From an uncultured Clostridia bacterium (lineage in GTDB: Bacteria > Bacillota > Clostridia > TANB77 > CAG-508): a DNA stretch of 7,031 bases. How positions within the stretch are numbered: the first letter of the stretch is position 1; the number at the start of each line of letters is the position of its first letter. Location of the stretch: positions 1 to 7,031 of the forward strand of contig CAQYCU010000071.1 in assembly GCA_948919095.1 (NCBI GenBank), given 5' to 3'. Both the position numbers and the translations under genes were made by a program. Shown here piece by piece: positions 1-5,698 of the stretch. The notes beneath the pieces are model-generated. The model was not told the DNA's origin, searched no databases, and saw only the letters and a list, made by a program, of their open reading frames with translations.

Positions 1-89
1 TTTATTAAACTAACTATCATTGATAGAGCAAATACTAATACTGAAATTCCTGTTATCAATGCTCCATATTTTCCAAATTTTCTATTCAT
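1..89 (-). CDS. N-terminus of a membrane or exported protein (3' end cut by window edge)
   Basis: An open frame starts with ATG at 87-89 and runs off the left edge, so only 29 complete codons are visible. It begins MNRKFGKYG and is followed by an unbroken hydrophobic stretch (about residues 10-29, rich in L, I, V, S and A) after a positively charged start. This is what a signal peptide or first transmembrane helix looks like. A G-rich ribosome binding site (AGGGGG, about 96-102 on the minus strand) sits at normal distance before the ATG. It lies 24 bases after the DUF3781 gene on the same strand, so the two are probably co-transcribed. The family is not recognisable from so short a piece. The ATG, the binding site and the membrane-type sequence make it very likely a real gene. 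Confidence 0.7.
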   Translation of the reverse strand, partial: MNRKFGKYGALITGISVLVFALSMIVSLI

Positions 90-113
90 TACAACACCCC
101 CTAAAACTTGAAT

Positions 114-359
114 TTAGCGAATAGTATGTGCTGTAATAATCGTATAACTATATGAGTTAATAGTTATCTTTATATTATCAATTTCACAATACCAATTCTT
201 TCCCTGTTTATAGATATTACAATTCTTGTCTAAAACTTTATTTTTACAATATTCAACTACATCATTTGTATCTATTTTAAGATTTTTCTTAATTCTATCA
301 ATACCCATTTCAGTAGTATGAACTTTATCTATATTTGATAACAATACTTCTTTATTCAT
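114..359 (-). CDS. DUF3781 domain-containing small protein
   Basis: This 81-residue protein matches what I recall of the DUF3781 family, small proteins common in Clostridia and other low-GC Gram-positives. Family-like stretches are the start (MNKEVLLSNIDKVHTTEMG), the central DTNDVVEYCKNK, the KQGKNWYCEID strand, and the C-terminal INSYSYTIITAH. The length is the usual one for the family, so the gene appears complete. There is no signal peptide or membrane helix, so it should be cytoplasmic. The function of DUF3781 is unknown to me and no catalytic motif is apparent. The ATG at 357-359 is supported by GGAG at 370-373 about 10 bases upstream. It follows the broken oxidase-like gene by 31 bases and precedes the partial membrane protein by 24 bases, suggesting one transcript. 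Confidence 0.88.
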   Translation of the reverse strand: MNKEVLLSNIDKVHTTEMGIDRIKKNLKIDTNDVVEYCKNKVLDKNCNIYKQGKNWYCEIDNIKITINSYSYTIITAHTIR

Positions 360-390
360 ATACTATCAACTCCTTAAATTGTAATCTGAA

Positions 391-801
391 TTACTCTACA
401 TCAAAACTTTCTGTCTTTAAATCACAATAATATCTACCACTTGTAGCAGTAAATTTTAAAACACAATAATCTGGATCAGTAACTCCTTTTTTATAAAACA
501 TTGTATCACCTGTTTTCCAAATCATATTTTTGGTTTCTTGGTCAGTTAATACTTCCATCTTTCCTTTTAACATAACCCCAGCATACTTAACTAACCCTTT
601 ATGATAAAAGTATATACTAGCATTAGAATTTTTTTGATATTGCTTTACTCTCATAGATGAAGTATTAGTAGAAAAATAGAACTCTTTTAATCCATTTCTC
701 TTTCTAGGTTTTAGCATAGCTTTTTAATTTTCATTATCAATAGAACATATAAAACTAACTTTTTGCTTATCAATAAATTTTTCTATTTTCTTTAAATCCA
801 T
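391..801 (-). pseudogene. Pyridoxamine 5'-phosphate oxidase-like (FMN-binding split barrel) protein, broken by an in-frame TAA
   Basis: The C-terminal 108 codons (391-717) read as a pyridoxamine 5'-phosphate oxidase-like split-barrel protein. Typical stretches are FYFSTNTSSMRVKQYQKN, ASIYFY, a GVMLKGKMEVLTDQETK strand, and the C-terminal VTDPDYCVLKFTATSGRYY. Such proteins bind flavin and are often small, poorly characterised reductases or general stress proteins. The open frame begins at MLKPRKRNG, which in relatives is internal. The missing front lies upstream in the same frame: ATG at 799-801, then MDLKKIEKFID, KQKVSFICSIDNEN, a TAA at 724-726, then KAMLKPRK. Relatives carry a few more residues (roughly a G-[YF]-P-x-[IV] motif) between the DNE and KAMLKP positions, so a small deletion probably created the stop. 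No ribosome binding site precedes the internal ATG at 715-717, so the shortened protein is unlikely to be made well. I call it a pseudogene. A sequencing error is the main alternative. Confidence 0.8.
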
Positions 802-841
802 AAAACTTCATCTCACTTCCAACTTACTATCTTACGTTTCG

Positions 842-871
842 ATTATATCATAAATGGCAAGTAATTTTCAA
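842..871 (-). promoter_or_regulatory. Sigma-A-type promoter for the oxidase-like/DUF3781 operon
   Basis: On the minus strand a TTGAAA (866-871) and a perfect TATAAT (842-847) are separated by 18 bases, a good housekeeping-type promoter. Transcription would start near 835, about 34 bases before the ATG at 801. The -35 box falls inside the palindrome at 855-886, so a protein bound there would compete with RNA polymerase. Confidence 0.6.
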
Positions 872-886
872 CTTAATTACTTGCCA
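855..886 (-). promoter_or_regulatory. Perfect palindrome overlapping the -35 region, likely operator
   Basis: Two perfect 12-base arms, TGGCAAGTAATT (855-866) and AATTACTTGCCA (875-886), flank an 8-base centre. The dyad covers the -35 box and part of the spacer of the promoter at 842-871. Symmetry this exact across a promoter suggests a dimeric repressor site. It could also fold as an RNA hairpin, but no T-run follows on either strand, which argues against a terminator. The regulator is not encoded in this window. Confidence 0.5.
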
Positions 887-910
887 CACTTATTGTAAGT
901 TGTCGAGATG

Positions 911-940
911 ATTATAACATAAAAGGCAGATATTTTCCAA
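911..940 (-). promoter_or_regulatory. Second, similar promoter upstream of the oxidase-like operon
   Basis: A second minus-strand unit has TTGGAA (935-940), an 18-base spacer and TATAAT (911-916). Its spacer and -10 context (TCTGCC, TTTTATG, TTATAATC) closely resemble the promoter at 842-871 (CTTGCC, ATTTATG, ATATAATC), as if one were a diverged copy of the other. It also overlaps an inverted repeat (921-950). Because it lies 46 bases past the ATPase stop, it would fire into the same left-hand operon. Confidence is reduced because the inverted repeat could simply be the terminator of the ABC operon. Confidence 0.38.
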
Positions 941-950
941 TCTACCTTTT
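921..950 (-). terminator. Hairpin after the ABC operon: terminator and/or operator
   Basis: Arms AAAAGGCAGAT (921-931) and ATCTACCTTTT (940-950) flank an 8-base loop. The single mismatch is C-A in plus-strand RNA but becomes a G-U wobble in minus-strand RNA, so the minus-strand transcript folds better. That suits termination of the ABC operon, whose last gene ends 45 bases upstream. The stem ends in a short T-run (CCTTTTATG), which is weak for an intrinsic terminator. The same element overlaps a promoter-like sequence and parallels the palindrome at 855-886, so it may be an operator instead. Confidence 0.5.
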
Positions 951-995
951 TATTGTTTTGTATATTGATATAACATTATTTCCCTTAATGTATAA

Positions 996-1658
996 CTAAT
1001 ATATTTTTCCATCTTCAATTTGTATAATTTTATCAGCTTGTTTTGCAATTTCTAAATTATGAGTAATCATTATAACAGTTCGATTATATTCCTTGTTTAC
1101 CTTTTTCAATAACTGTATAATTTCATTGCTTGATTTAGAATCCAAATTACCTGTAGGCTCATCAGCTAAAATTATTTTTGGATCTATTATTAATGCTCTA
1201 CCGATAGCAACTTTTTGCTGTTGCCCTCCAGATAATTCATTAGGTAAATGATTTACTCTATTTTCTAAATTCAAAAATTTTATAATATCATTTAATTTTT
1301 GCTTATCTATTTTTTTCTTATCTAATTCTATTGGGATGGTAATATTTTCTATAACATTCAATGTTGAGATAAGGTTGTAGAATTGATATATAATTCCTAT
1401 TTGTTTTCTCCTAAGTATTGTTAACTCTTTTTTACTCATTTCATACATATTATTGTTATAAAAATATATATTCCCAGATGTTGGTTTTTCTAATCCTGCT
1501 AGTGTATGTAATATAGTGGACTTTCCACTTCCAGAAGGACCAATTATTGCAATAAATTGTCCTTCTTCGACTTCAAAAGAAACATTATCTACTGCTGTAA
1601 CCTTTGTGTCATCTTTTCCATAAACTTTTACTAAGTTTTCTACTCTTAATATATTCAT
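996..1658 (-). CDS. ABC transporter ATP-binding protein, MacB/LolD-type (FtsX-associated)
   Basis: A complete 220-residue ATPase subunit that energises the FtsX-type permease encoded just upstream. All nucleotide-binding motifs are intact: Walker A GPSGSGKST (40-48), Q-loop glutamine 92 in IIYQFYNL, signature LSGGQQQ (142-148), Walker B IILADE (162-167) with catalytic Glu167, D-loop NLD (171-173), and the switch His200 in MITHN. The TGNLDS stretch and the short length are typical of the MacB/LolD/BceA group, which works with FtsX-fold permeases as a mechanotransmitter or exporter of lipids or peptides. It should sit at the cytoplasmic face of the membrane. It follows the permease gene by 39 bases and is the last gene of the four-gene operon. 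AAAGG at 1671-1675 is a ribosome binding site at rather long spacing (about 12 bases). The exact substrate cannot be inferred. Confidence 0.95.
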   Translation of the reverse strand: MNILRVENLVKVYGKDDTKVTAVDNVSFEVEEGQFIAIIGPSGSGKSTILHTLAGLEKPTSGNIYFYNNNMYEMSKKELTILRRKQIGIIYQFYNLISTLNVIENITIPIELDKKKIDKQKLNDIIKFLNLENRVNHLPNELSGGQQQKVAIGRALIIDPKIILADEPTGNLDSKSSNEIIQLLKKVNKEYNRTVIMITHNLEIAKQADKIIQIEDGKIY

Positions 1659-1697
1659 TTAAATTAAAATCCTTTCTCACATAAGTTATAATAAATT

Positions 1698-3986
1698 TTA
1701 TTTCTCTTCCTTTATGAGTCTTGTGGAATATACCATTATAAGTAACATTATTAATAATAATATAATGAAGAAACCTAAAATACTTCCAAATGGTATTAAT
1801 AACTTATCTAAAACAATAATGTTTTTCATATAATTAATAATTGCAAACAATATTGGAACTGAGATAATAATCGATATTATAGTTGATTTTACAAACATAT
1901 ATAACCCTTCAAATATAAGAACTTTATTTATGGTTACTCTAGTTGCACCAATACTATTTAAAATATAAAAATCTTGTTCTCTTTCGCATAAACTTGCATT
2001 AACAACATTAATAGTACTTACAAGTGCAGTTATTATAATAGCAATGATAATAACTCTCAAAATAAATTGAATTACATTAATATATACAATTTTTTCTTGA
2101 TTGTCTAATGAAAAATAGTCTGCTTCAATCGGGATATTTTGTATATCAGAAATACCTGAAATATAATTTGAAAAATGCATAATATTATTACAATTTATTC
2201 TAACTGAAATCTCATCAGTATCACTATAAATCCACTTGCTAGGAAATTGCTTATTTGTAGGAATGAAGTTATTGTATTTTTTTTCAATAGCATGGTATGT
2301 AGTATTATTAACAAAAAGTATTGGAGCTATATATTGGGTTTGAAAATCTTTAAACCCATCCACAAGATAGTTAGTCAATACACAATTATTACATAATATT
2401 TCATTATCAATTACTTCATACTCATGTTCTCCTGTTTCATTGTTATAAGAAGAATCAATAATATTCAATATTATATTAGCATCATTTTTAAATATAGTAG
2501 AATATTTATATTGTAAATTTTCTTTTCCAGAAATCAAGGTTACTTTATTATACAATATATAATCTCCAAATTTTGCATTTACTTTATTGATATAATTAGA
2601 ATAAGTTGAATCATCTAGTCCAACAACAACCATCCTAATTCCTTTTTTGTTATTTTGATATATTGTTGCAAAATCATCATCTATAAAGGCGTTTGATGGT
2701 TCTACTAAAAAATATATTCCCATCATTTTATATTCTACATATCTTAAATTATTATCATATTTGGTTTTATAATTATTAAGTAAAGATTTGTAATCAATAT
2801 TTAATGAAGAATCAAAACCTAACTTAGCATCAACATCATATTGAGTTACTATATCAGCAGTTTTTTTCTCATAATTAATATATGTACTAATTGCAATATA
2901 TGATGTCATACATATAACAAGTAAAATAGTTATGACAACATATTTGCTTTTATTTCTTCGTATATTTTTTATTGCAATTTTTCCATCTATAGGAACAATT
3001 TTTTCAAGTAATAAAACTCGTTTTCTTTTTATTCCAGAATTATCTTTAATGCCTTGAATAACTGAAGTAGTACTTGCTTTAACACAAGGTATAGTCGCAG
3101 ATATATAAATATTAAACACAATTATCAATAGTGAAAAAATAATGTACTTTAGGTTTAGTGTTAAGTTAATATTATATCCTGTATTAAGCAGTAATATATT
3201 TAGTATTTTAAGAATTTGACTAGCTGTTACATACGATATAAAAAAGCCTATAATTATGCCTAATATACCAACAATTATAGCTTCCCTTAGAACAATTTTT
3301 AATATTTGTCCCTCAGTTGCACCAACACTGTTCAAAACAGCATATTCTTTTTTACGTTCGTTTATTGTTATAAAAAAGGCATTATATAATATGATTATGG
3401 AAATAAGTGAAAAAGCAACCAATACAAATATAACAATTATATTTATAACAAATGAGTAGTTTACTCGTGCTCTACATATTGGAGCATAATTATCAACTGC
3501 AATTTCAACATCAATTATTCCATATACAGTAAGTAGTTTTTTATTAAAACTATATTTGTTTTCAAGACTATTTACAGTAACATCAGAAGTTTCTAATTCT
3601 TGAATTATATCGGTTGAATATTGGCATACGTTATTAACATTTTTATATTTAATATATGCAGTAACTGGACTTTGAATAGAAGTAGCGATTGTATTGCTAT
3701 CATATATTGATAAATTATCATTTGAATTACTTTGAATATATATTTTATCAATATAGTTTTTGCTATTTATTTTATCTAAATCACTAGCACTAATATTTTT
3801 TATTATGAAATGATAATCATTATAATATATATTAGTATTATTAGCAATTCCTGTTTTAATGCTAGACACAAGTATTATAGTAGTAAATATAAGAACTGTA
3901 CATAGTATTATTGATATGGTAGTAAATATAGTTCTTTTAATATTTTTACTTATATTGTTATAAGTTAATTTTTTCTCAATTTTCAT
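1698..3986 (-). CDS. FtsX-type ABC transporter permease with two FtsX domains
   Basis: A 762-residue integral membrane subunit of an ABC system, partner of the ATPase downstream. I see about eight helices in two sets of four: near 20-41, 179-201, 236-254, 279-299, then 349-368, 636-660, 694-718, 732-753. Each set contains the FtsX hallmark after its second helix: NERKKEYAVLNSVGAT (209-224) and CEREQDFYILNSIGAT (667-682). Two large loops, 42-178 and 369-635, should lie outside the cell as in MacB-like and FtsX-like permeases. The second includes a C-x-x-C pair (Cys532, Cys535). I start at ATG 3984-3986 because AGGAG (3994-3998) stands 7 bases before it and MKIEKKLTYNNISKNIKRT is a normal permease N-terminus. 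A start at 4058 would add 24 atypical residues without a good binding site. Likely roles are export of, or response to, peptides or lipids at the envelope. The substrate is unknown. Confidence 0.93.
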   Translation of the reverse strand: MKIEKKLTYNNISKNIKRTIFTTISIILCTVLIFTTIILVSSIKTGIANNTNIYYNDYHFIIKNISASDLDKINSKNYIDKIYIQSNSNDNLSIYDSNTIATSIQSPVTAYIKYKNVNNVCQYSTDIIQELETSDVTVNSLENKYSFNKKLLTVYGIIDVEIAVDNYAPICRARVNYSFVINIIVIFVLVAFSLISIIILYNAFFITINERKKEYAVLNSVGATEGQILKIVLREAIIVGILGIIIGFFISYVTASQILKILNILLLNTGYNINLTLNLKYIIFSLLIIVFNIYISATIPCVKASTTSVIQGIKDNSGIKRKRVLLLEKIVPIDGKIAIKNIRRNKSKYVVITILLVICMTSYIAISTYINYEKKTADIVTQYDVDAKLGFDSSLNIDYKSLLNNYKTKYDNNLRYVEYKMMGIYFLVEPSNAFIDDDFATIYQNNKKGIRMVVVGLDDSTYSNYINKVNAKFGDYILYNKVTLISGKENLQYKYSTIFKNDANIILNIIDSSYNNETGEHEYEVIDNEILCNNCVLTNYLVDGFKDFQTQYIAPILFVNNTTYHAIEKKYNNFIPTNKQFPSKWIYSDTDEISVRINCNNIMHFSNYISGISDIQNIPIEADYFSLDNQEKIVYINVIQFILRVIIIAIIITALVSTINVVNASLCEREQDFYILNSIGATRVTINKVLIFEGLYMFVKSTIISIIISVPILFAIINYMKNIIVLDKLLIPFGSILGFFIILLLIMLLIMVYSTRLIKEEK

Positions 3987-4077
3987 TATTAAACTCCTAA
4001 TTTGATTCTTTATTTCACTTATATTATCATAAAAGTAGACAATTAGCACCCTACTCATCTACTCTATAACTTGTAAT

Positions 4078-4482
4078 TTATCTTTTGGCTTTATTTTTAT
4101 TGATATATTTGTAACCTAATAAATATAATGTAATTAAGCTAGAAATCCCTATTAAAACAAAGCCTATATCATCTAAATTATGACCATTTTCCTTAATATA
4201 TTTTTCTAATTCTCCTAATTTAAACATTCCCTCTGTAATATACAAAGTTTCTTTTTTTCCGAAAGAGTGATAAATTGTTAATTTACCAGAGTTCCAGCCT
4301 TGCCCTAATATAATTTTAGTAATATTATCAGTATTATCTATTTCTCCATTTAATGTTTCTTTGATTAACTCTTTATTTTTAGAACTTATATTTATTGCAT
4401 ATCCCTCTTTGTTGAAAAGTGAAATAGCACATATAACACTTATTATAGCAATTATTACTAATATATAATTTAATCTTTTCAT
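4078..4482 (-). CDS. Small two-helix membrane protein of the ABC operon, function unknown
   Basis: A 134-residue protein I do not recognise. It has an N-terminal hydrophobic helix (about 5-22, after MKRLN) and a second near the C-terminus (about 106-124), followed by a positively charged tail YKYINKNKAKR. The 80-odd residues between are polar and presumably extracellular, carrying a short GQGWNSGKLTIYHSFGKKETLY region that looks like beta strands. By the positive-inside rule both ends would be cytoplasmic. AAGGTG (4492-4497) supplies the ribosome binding site for ATG 4480-4482. It lies 22 bases after the 252-residue gene and just upstream of the permease, so it probably belongs to the same operon and may assist or modulate the transporter. 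That role is inference from position only. Confidence 0.8.
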   Translation of the reverse strand: MKRLNYILVIIAIISVICAISLFNKEGYAINISSKNKELIKETLNGEIDNTDNITKIILGQGWNSGKLTIYHSFGKKETLYITEGMFKLGELEKYIKENGHNLDDIGFVLIGISSLITLYLLGYKYINKNKAKR

Positions 4483-4504
4483 TACTTATCACACCTTTAT
4501 AGTG

Positions 4505-5263
4505 TTATTTCTCAATAACTTCTATTGTTCTTATTTCTAATTCATCTACTGGTACATTCAAGTCTTTATATTGTATTTTTAATTCTTTTCCTTTTTCTAT
4601 ATTTCCAATCACTTGTGTGTCATCAGTAATGTTAAATTTCAATACAAATGGCAACTTATATTCTTTATCTGAAATATCATATTTTACATATATTTCTCCA
4701 GTAGTGTCATAATATTCTCCAACAGTTATTACTCCTGTTCTTGTATTATTTAATCTCTCATTCTTTACCTTATTATAGTCCTTTGATTTCAACACAGTAA
4801 TTGCATTATCCTTTGTATCAAAATCATTATCTCCCATTGAATACTTTTTCAAATCCCCAGTACAAATTATTATATCGCCTTCTTGAATATAGTTCGAATC
4901 ATATTCTTCTAATGTATAATAATCTATACATTTTTGATTTTTATTATCAATATTTGCTCTATTATATTCTTGCATTTCAAGCCCATATTCTCCAAAATGT
5001 TGCCCATTAAATATATAAATATATCCATTATGATTTAATTCCACTATACCTTGAATAGTTGTATTTTCAATAATTTCTTCAATTTCTTTTGATTTAGATG
5101 CATCATATATCAAATTTCCACCTTCATCATATATAGTTGAATGTGAAAATTCAGTTTCATCTGTTCTTGTATCATCCGTTTCTTTTCTTGTATTAAATAA
5201 TATTATCCCAAGTAATATGATTACTAATATAACACAAATTACTATAATAATATTTTTCTTCAT
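4505..5263 (-). CDS. N-terminally anchored extracytoplasmic protein of the ABC operon, function unknown
   Basis: A 252-residue protein, first gene of the ABC operon. MKKN plus a strong hydrophobic stretch (about 4-23) gives a membrane anchor or signal sequence. No lipobox cysteine follows it, so I do not call it a lipoprotein. After an acidic linker (24-60) come two beta-rich modules with similar layout. Module one (about 69-158) runs from QGIVELNHNGYIYIF through QEGDIIICTGDLKKYS to NAITVLKS. Module two (about 176-250) runs from TGVITVGEYYDTTGEIYVKY through KGKELKIQYKD to RTIEVIEK. The arrangement resembles paired small beta barrels of OB type, but this is inference and the family is not recognised. 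The start is clear: AGGAGG at 5271-5276 sits 7 bases before ATG 5261-5263. It may be a substrate-sensing or accessory component acting outside the cell with the FtsX-type transporter. Confidence 0.82.
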   Translation of the reverse strand: MKKNIIIVICVILVIILLGIILFNTRKETDDTRTDETEFSHSTIYDEGGNLIYDASKSKEIEEIIENTTIQGIVELNHNGYIYIFNGQHFGEYGLEMQEYNRANIDNKNQKCIDYYTLEEYDSNYIQEGDIIICTGDLKKYSMGDNDFDTKDNAITVLKSKDYNKVKNERLNNTRTGVITVGEYYDTTGEIYVKYDISDKEYKLPFVLKFNITDDTQVIGNIEKGKELKIQYKDLNVPVDELEIRTIEVIEK

Positions 5264-5276
5264 ACATATACCTCCT

Positions 5277-5296
5277 CGATAAATTACTAGTTATCG
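5277..5296 (-). promoter_or_regulatory. Dyad at the ABC operon transcription start, possible operator
   Basis: Arms CGATAA (5277-5282) and TTATCG (5291-5296) flank 8 bases. The dyad lies between the -10 box and the ribosome binding site and covers the expected transcription start near 5295, a usual place for a repressor site. The arms are only six bases long, so chance is possible. Confidence 0.3.
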
Positions 5297-5301
5297 CTAT
5301 C

Positions 5302-5330
5302 ATTATAACATTATTCTAAAAAAATGTATA
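5302..5330 (-). promoter_or_regulatory. Promoter of the four-gene ABC operon
   Basis: On the minus strand a perfect -10 TATAAT (5302-5307) follows a -35-like TATACA (5325-5330) at 17-base spacing. Transcription would start near 5295, giving a leader of about 30 bases with AGGAGG close to the ATG at 5263. No other good promoter was seen between the four genes, consistent with a single transcript down to the hairpin at 921-950. Confidence 0.6.
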
Positions 5331-5341
5331 TGAAAATAGTC

Positions 5342-5394
5342 AAAAAAAATAAGCCAAAAAAGTATTTTGTAAACTTCTTTTTTGACTTATTTTT
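5342..5394 (-). terminator. Intrinsic terminator (minus strand, possibly bidirectional)
   Basis: The 16-base arms (5347-5362 and 5377-5392) pair with one non-Watson-Crick position, 5354 with 5385. In minus-strand RNA that position is a G-U wobble, in plus-strand RNA a C-A mismatch, so the minus direction is favoured. The loop is about 14 bases. Minus-strand RNA leaves the stem in an eight-T run (5342-5349). The plus-strand side is also T-rich. It insulates the ABC operon promoter from transcription arriving from the right. There is no coding gene between it and the hairpin at 5542-5576. Confidence 0.7.
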
Positions 5395-5541
5395 CTATTT
5401 TTTACAACTTTTTTTATTCTTTAAAAGTATTGATTTAAAAGCATTTTAGCATATTTTTATAATTTTTTATATTTTTTATGTAAACTTACGCCAAAGACAA
5501 ATTTTGGAGGGAGTGGACCATTAAATAAAATAGATTTAAGC
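5393..5541. other. Non-coding spacer with an unusually GC-rich block (5485-5520)
   Basis: This is the core of a gene-free interval of about 318 bases (5264-5581). Most of it is A and T runs. At about 5485-5520 composition changes abruptly (it includes ACGCCAAAGACAAATTTTGG followed by AGGGAGTGGACCA), with small complementary arms CCAAA and TTTGG. No frame across it has a start codon with a ribosome binding site and meaningful length. It could be a remnant of an inserted element, a repeat or a regulatory RNA piece. I cannot identify it. Confidence 0.4.
5456..5484 (-). promoter_or_regulatory. Possible promoter pointing at the terminator at 5342-5394
   Basis: Minus-strand TTTACA (5479-5484) and TATAAA (5456-5461) are spaced exactly 17 bases. 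The region is so AT-rich that promoter-like matches arise by chance, so confidence is low. If real, it would produce a short RNA of roughly 100 bases ending at the terminator at 5342-5394, as no open reading frame lies between. Confidence 0.3.
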
Positions 5542-5576
5542 AATAAGTGATGACTAAAATTTAGTCATCACTTATT
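5542..5576 (-). terminator. Perfect hairpin after the surface protein gene
   Basis: Perfect 17-base arms (5542-5558 and 5560-5576), AATAAGTGATGACTAAA and its exact complement, are separated by one base, so the RNA would fold with a few terminal pairs opened as the loop. It begins 6 bases after the TAA at 5582-5584 that ends the out-of-frame tail of the surface protein, as expected of a terminator for that gene. The minus-strand tail after the stem is T-containing but interrupted (GCTTAAATCTATTTTATTT), so termination may be incomplete. Confidence 0.6.
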
Positions 5577-5581
5577 ATATT

Positions 5582-5698
5582 TTATCTTAATCCCAAGTAT
5601 TCTGAATATCCATGTTCATCAGTTCCATCAATTAAAAATGAAGCTTTGTCAGGATATTTATTAGAATTTTTTGATAGTTCTATTTTCTTAAAATTAGG
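5582..5698 (-). pseudogene. Detached C-terminal tail of the surface protein (other reading frame)
   Basis: Directly after, and overlapping by one codon, the stop of the surface-protein frame, another frame is open for 38 codons and ends at TAA 5582-5584. It begins PNFKKIELSKNSNKYPDKAS and ends GTDEHGYSEYLGLR. It has no start codon or ribosome binding site of its own. Upstream in this frame the first stop lies within about 30 bases, so the shift must have happened between roughly 5697 and 5726. Reading TCTAAACGGACC with two more A residues would give Y-S-K-N-G-P-N-F, a natural join. Position, polar and aromatic composition, and the hairpin six bases later all suggest it is the original end of the upstream gene. 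No LPXTG sorting motif is present in it. Confidence 0.6.

Noticed and set aside
3256..3459. Plus-strand reading frame of 67 codons inside the permease gene
   Set aside because: It lies opposite the conserved FtsX coding region, has no ribosome binding site, and its sequence looks like an antisense shadow.
3987..4058. Permease start at the upstream ATG (4056-4058)
   Set aside because: The added 24 residues do not look like a permease N-terminus and lack a good binding site, while AGGAG at 3994-3998 fits the ATG at 3986.
4801..5010. Plus-strand reading frame of 69 codons opposite the 252-residue gene
   Set aside because: No ribosome binding site; tyrosine/leucine-rich antisense of a well-supported gene.
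5415..5553. Small plus- or minus-strand peptides across the GC-rich spacer block
   Set aside because: Open stretches are short (11-28 codons), lack start codons with ribosome binding sites, and resemble no protein I can name.
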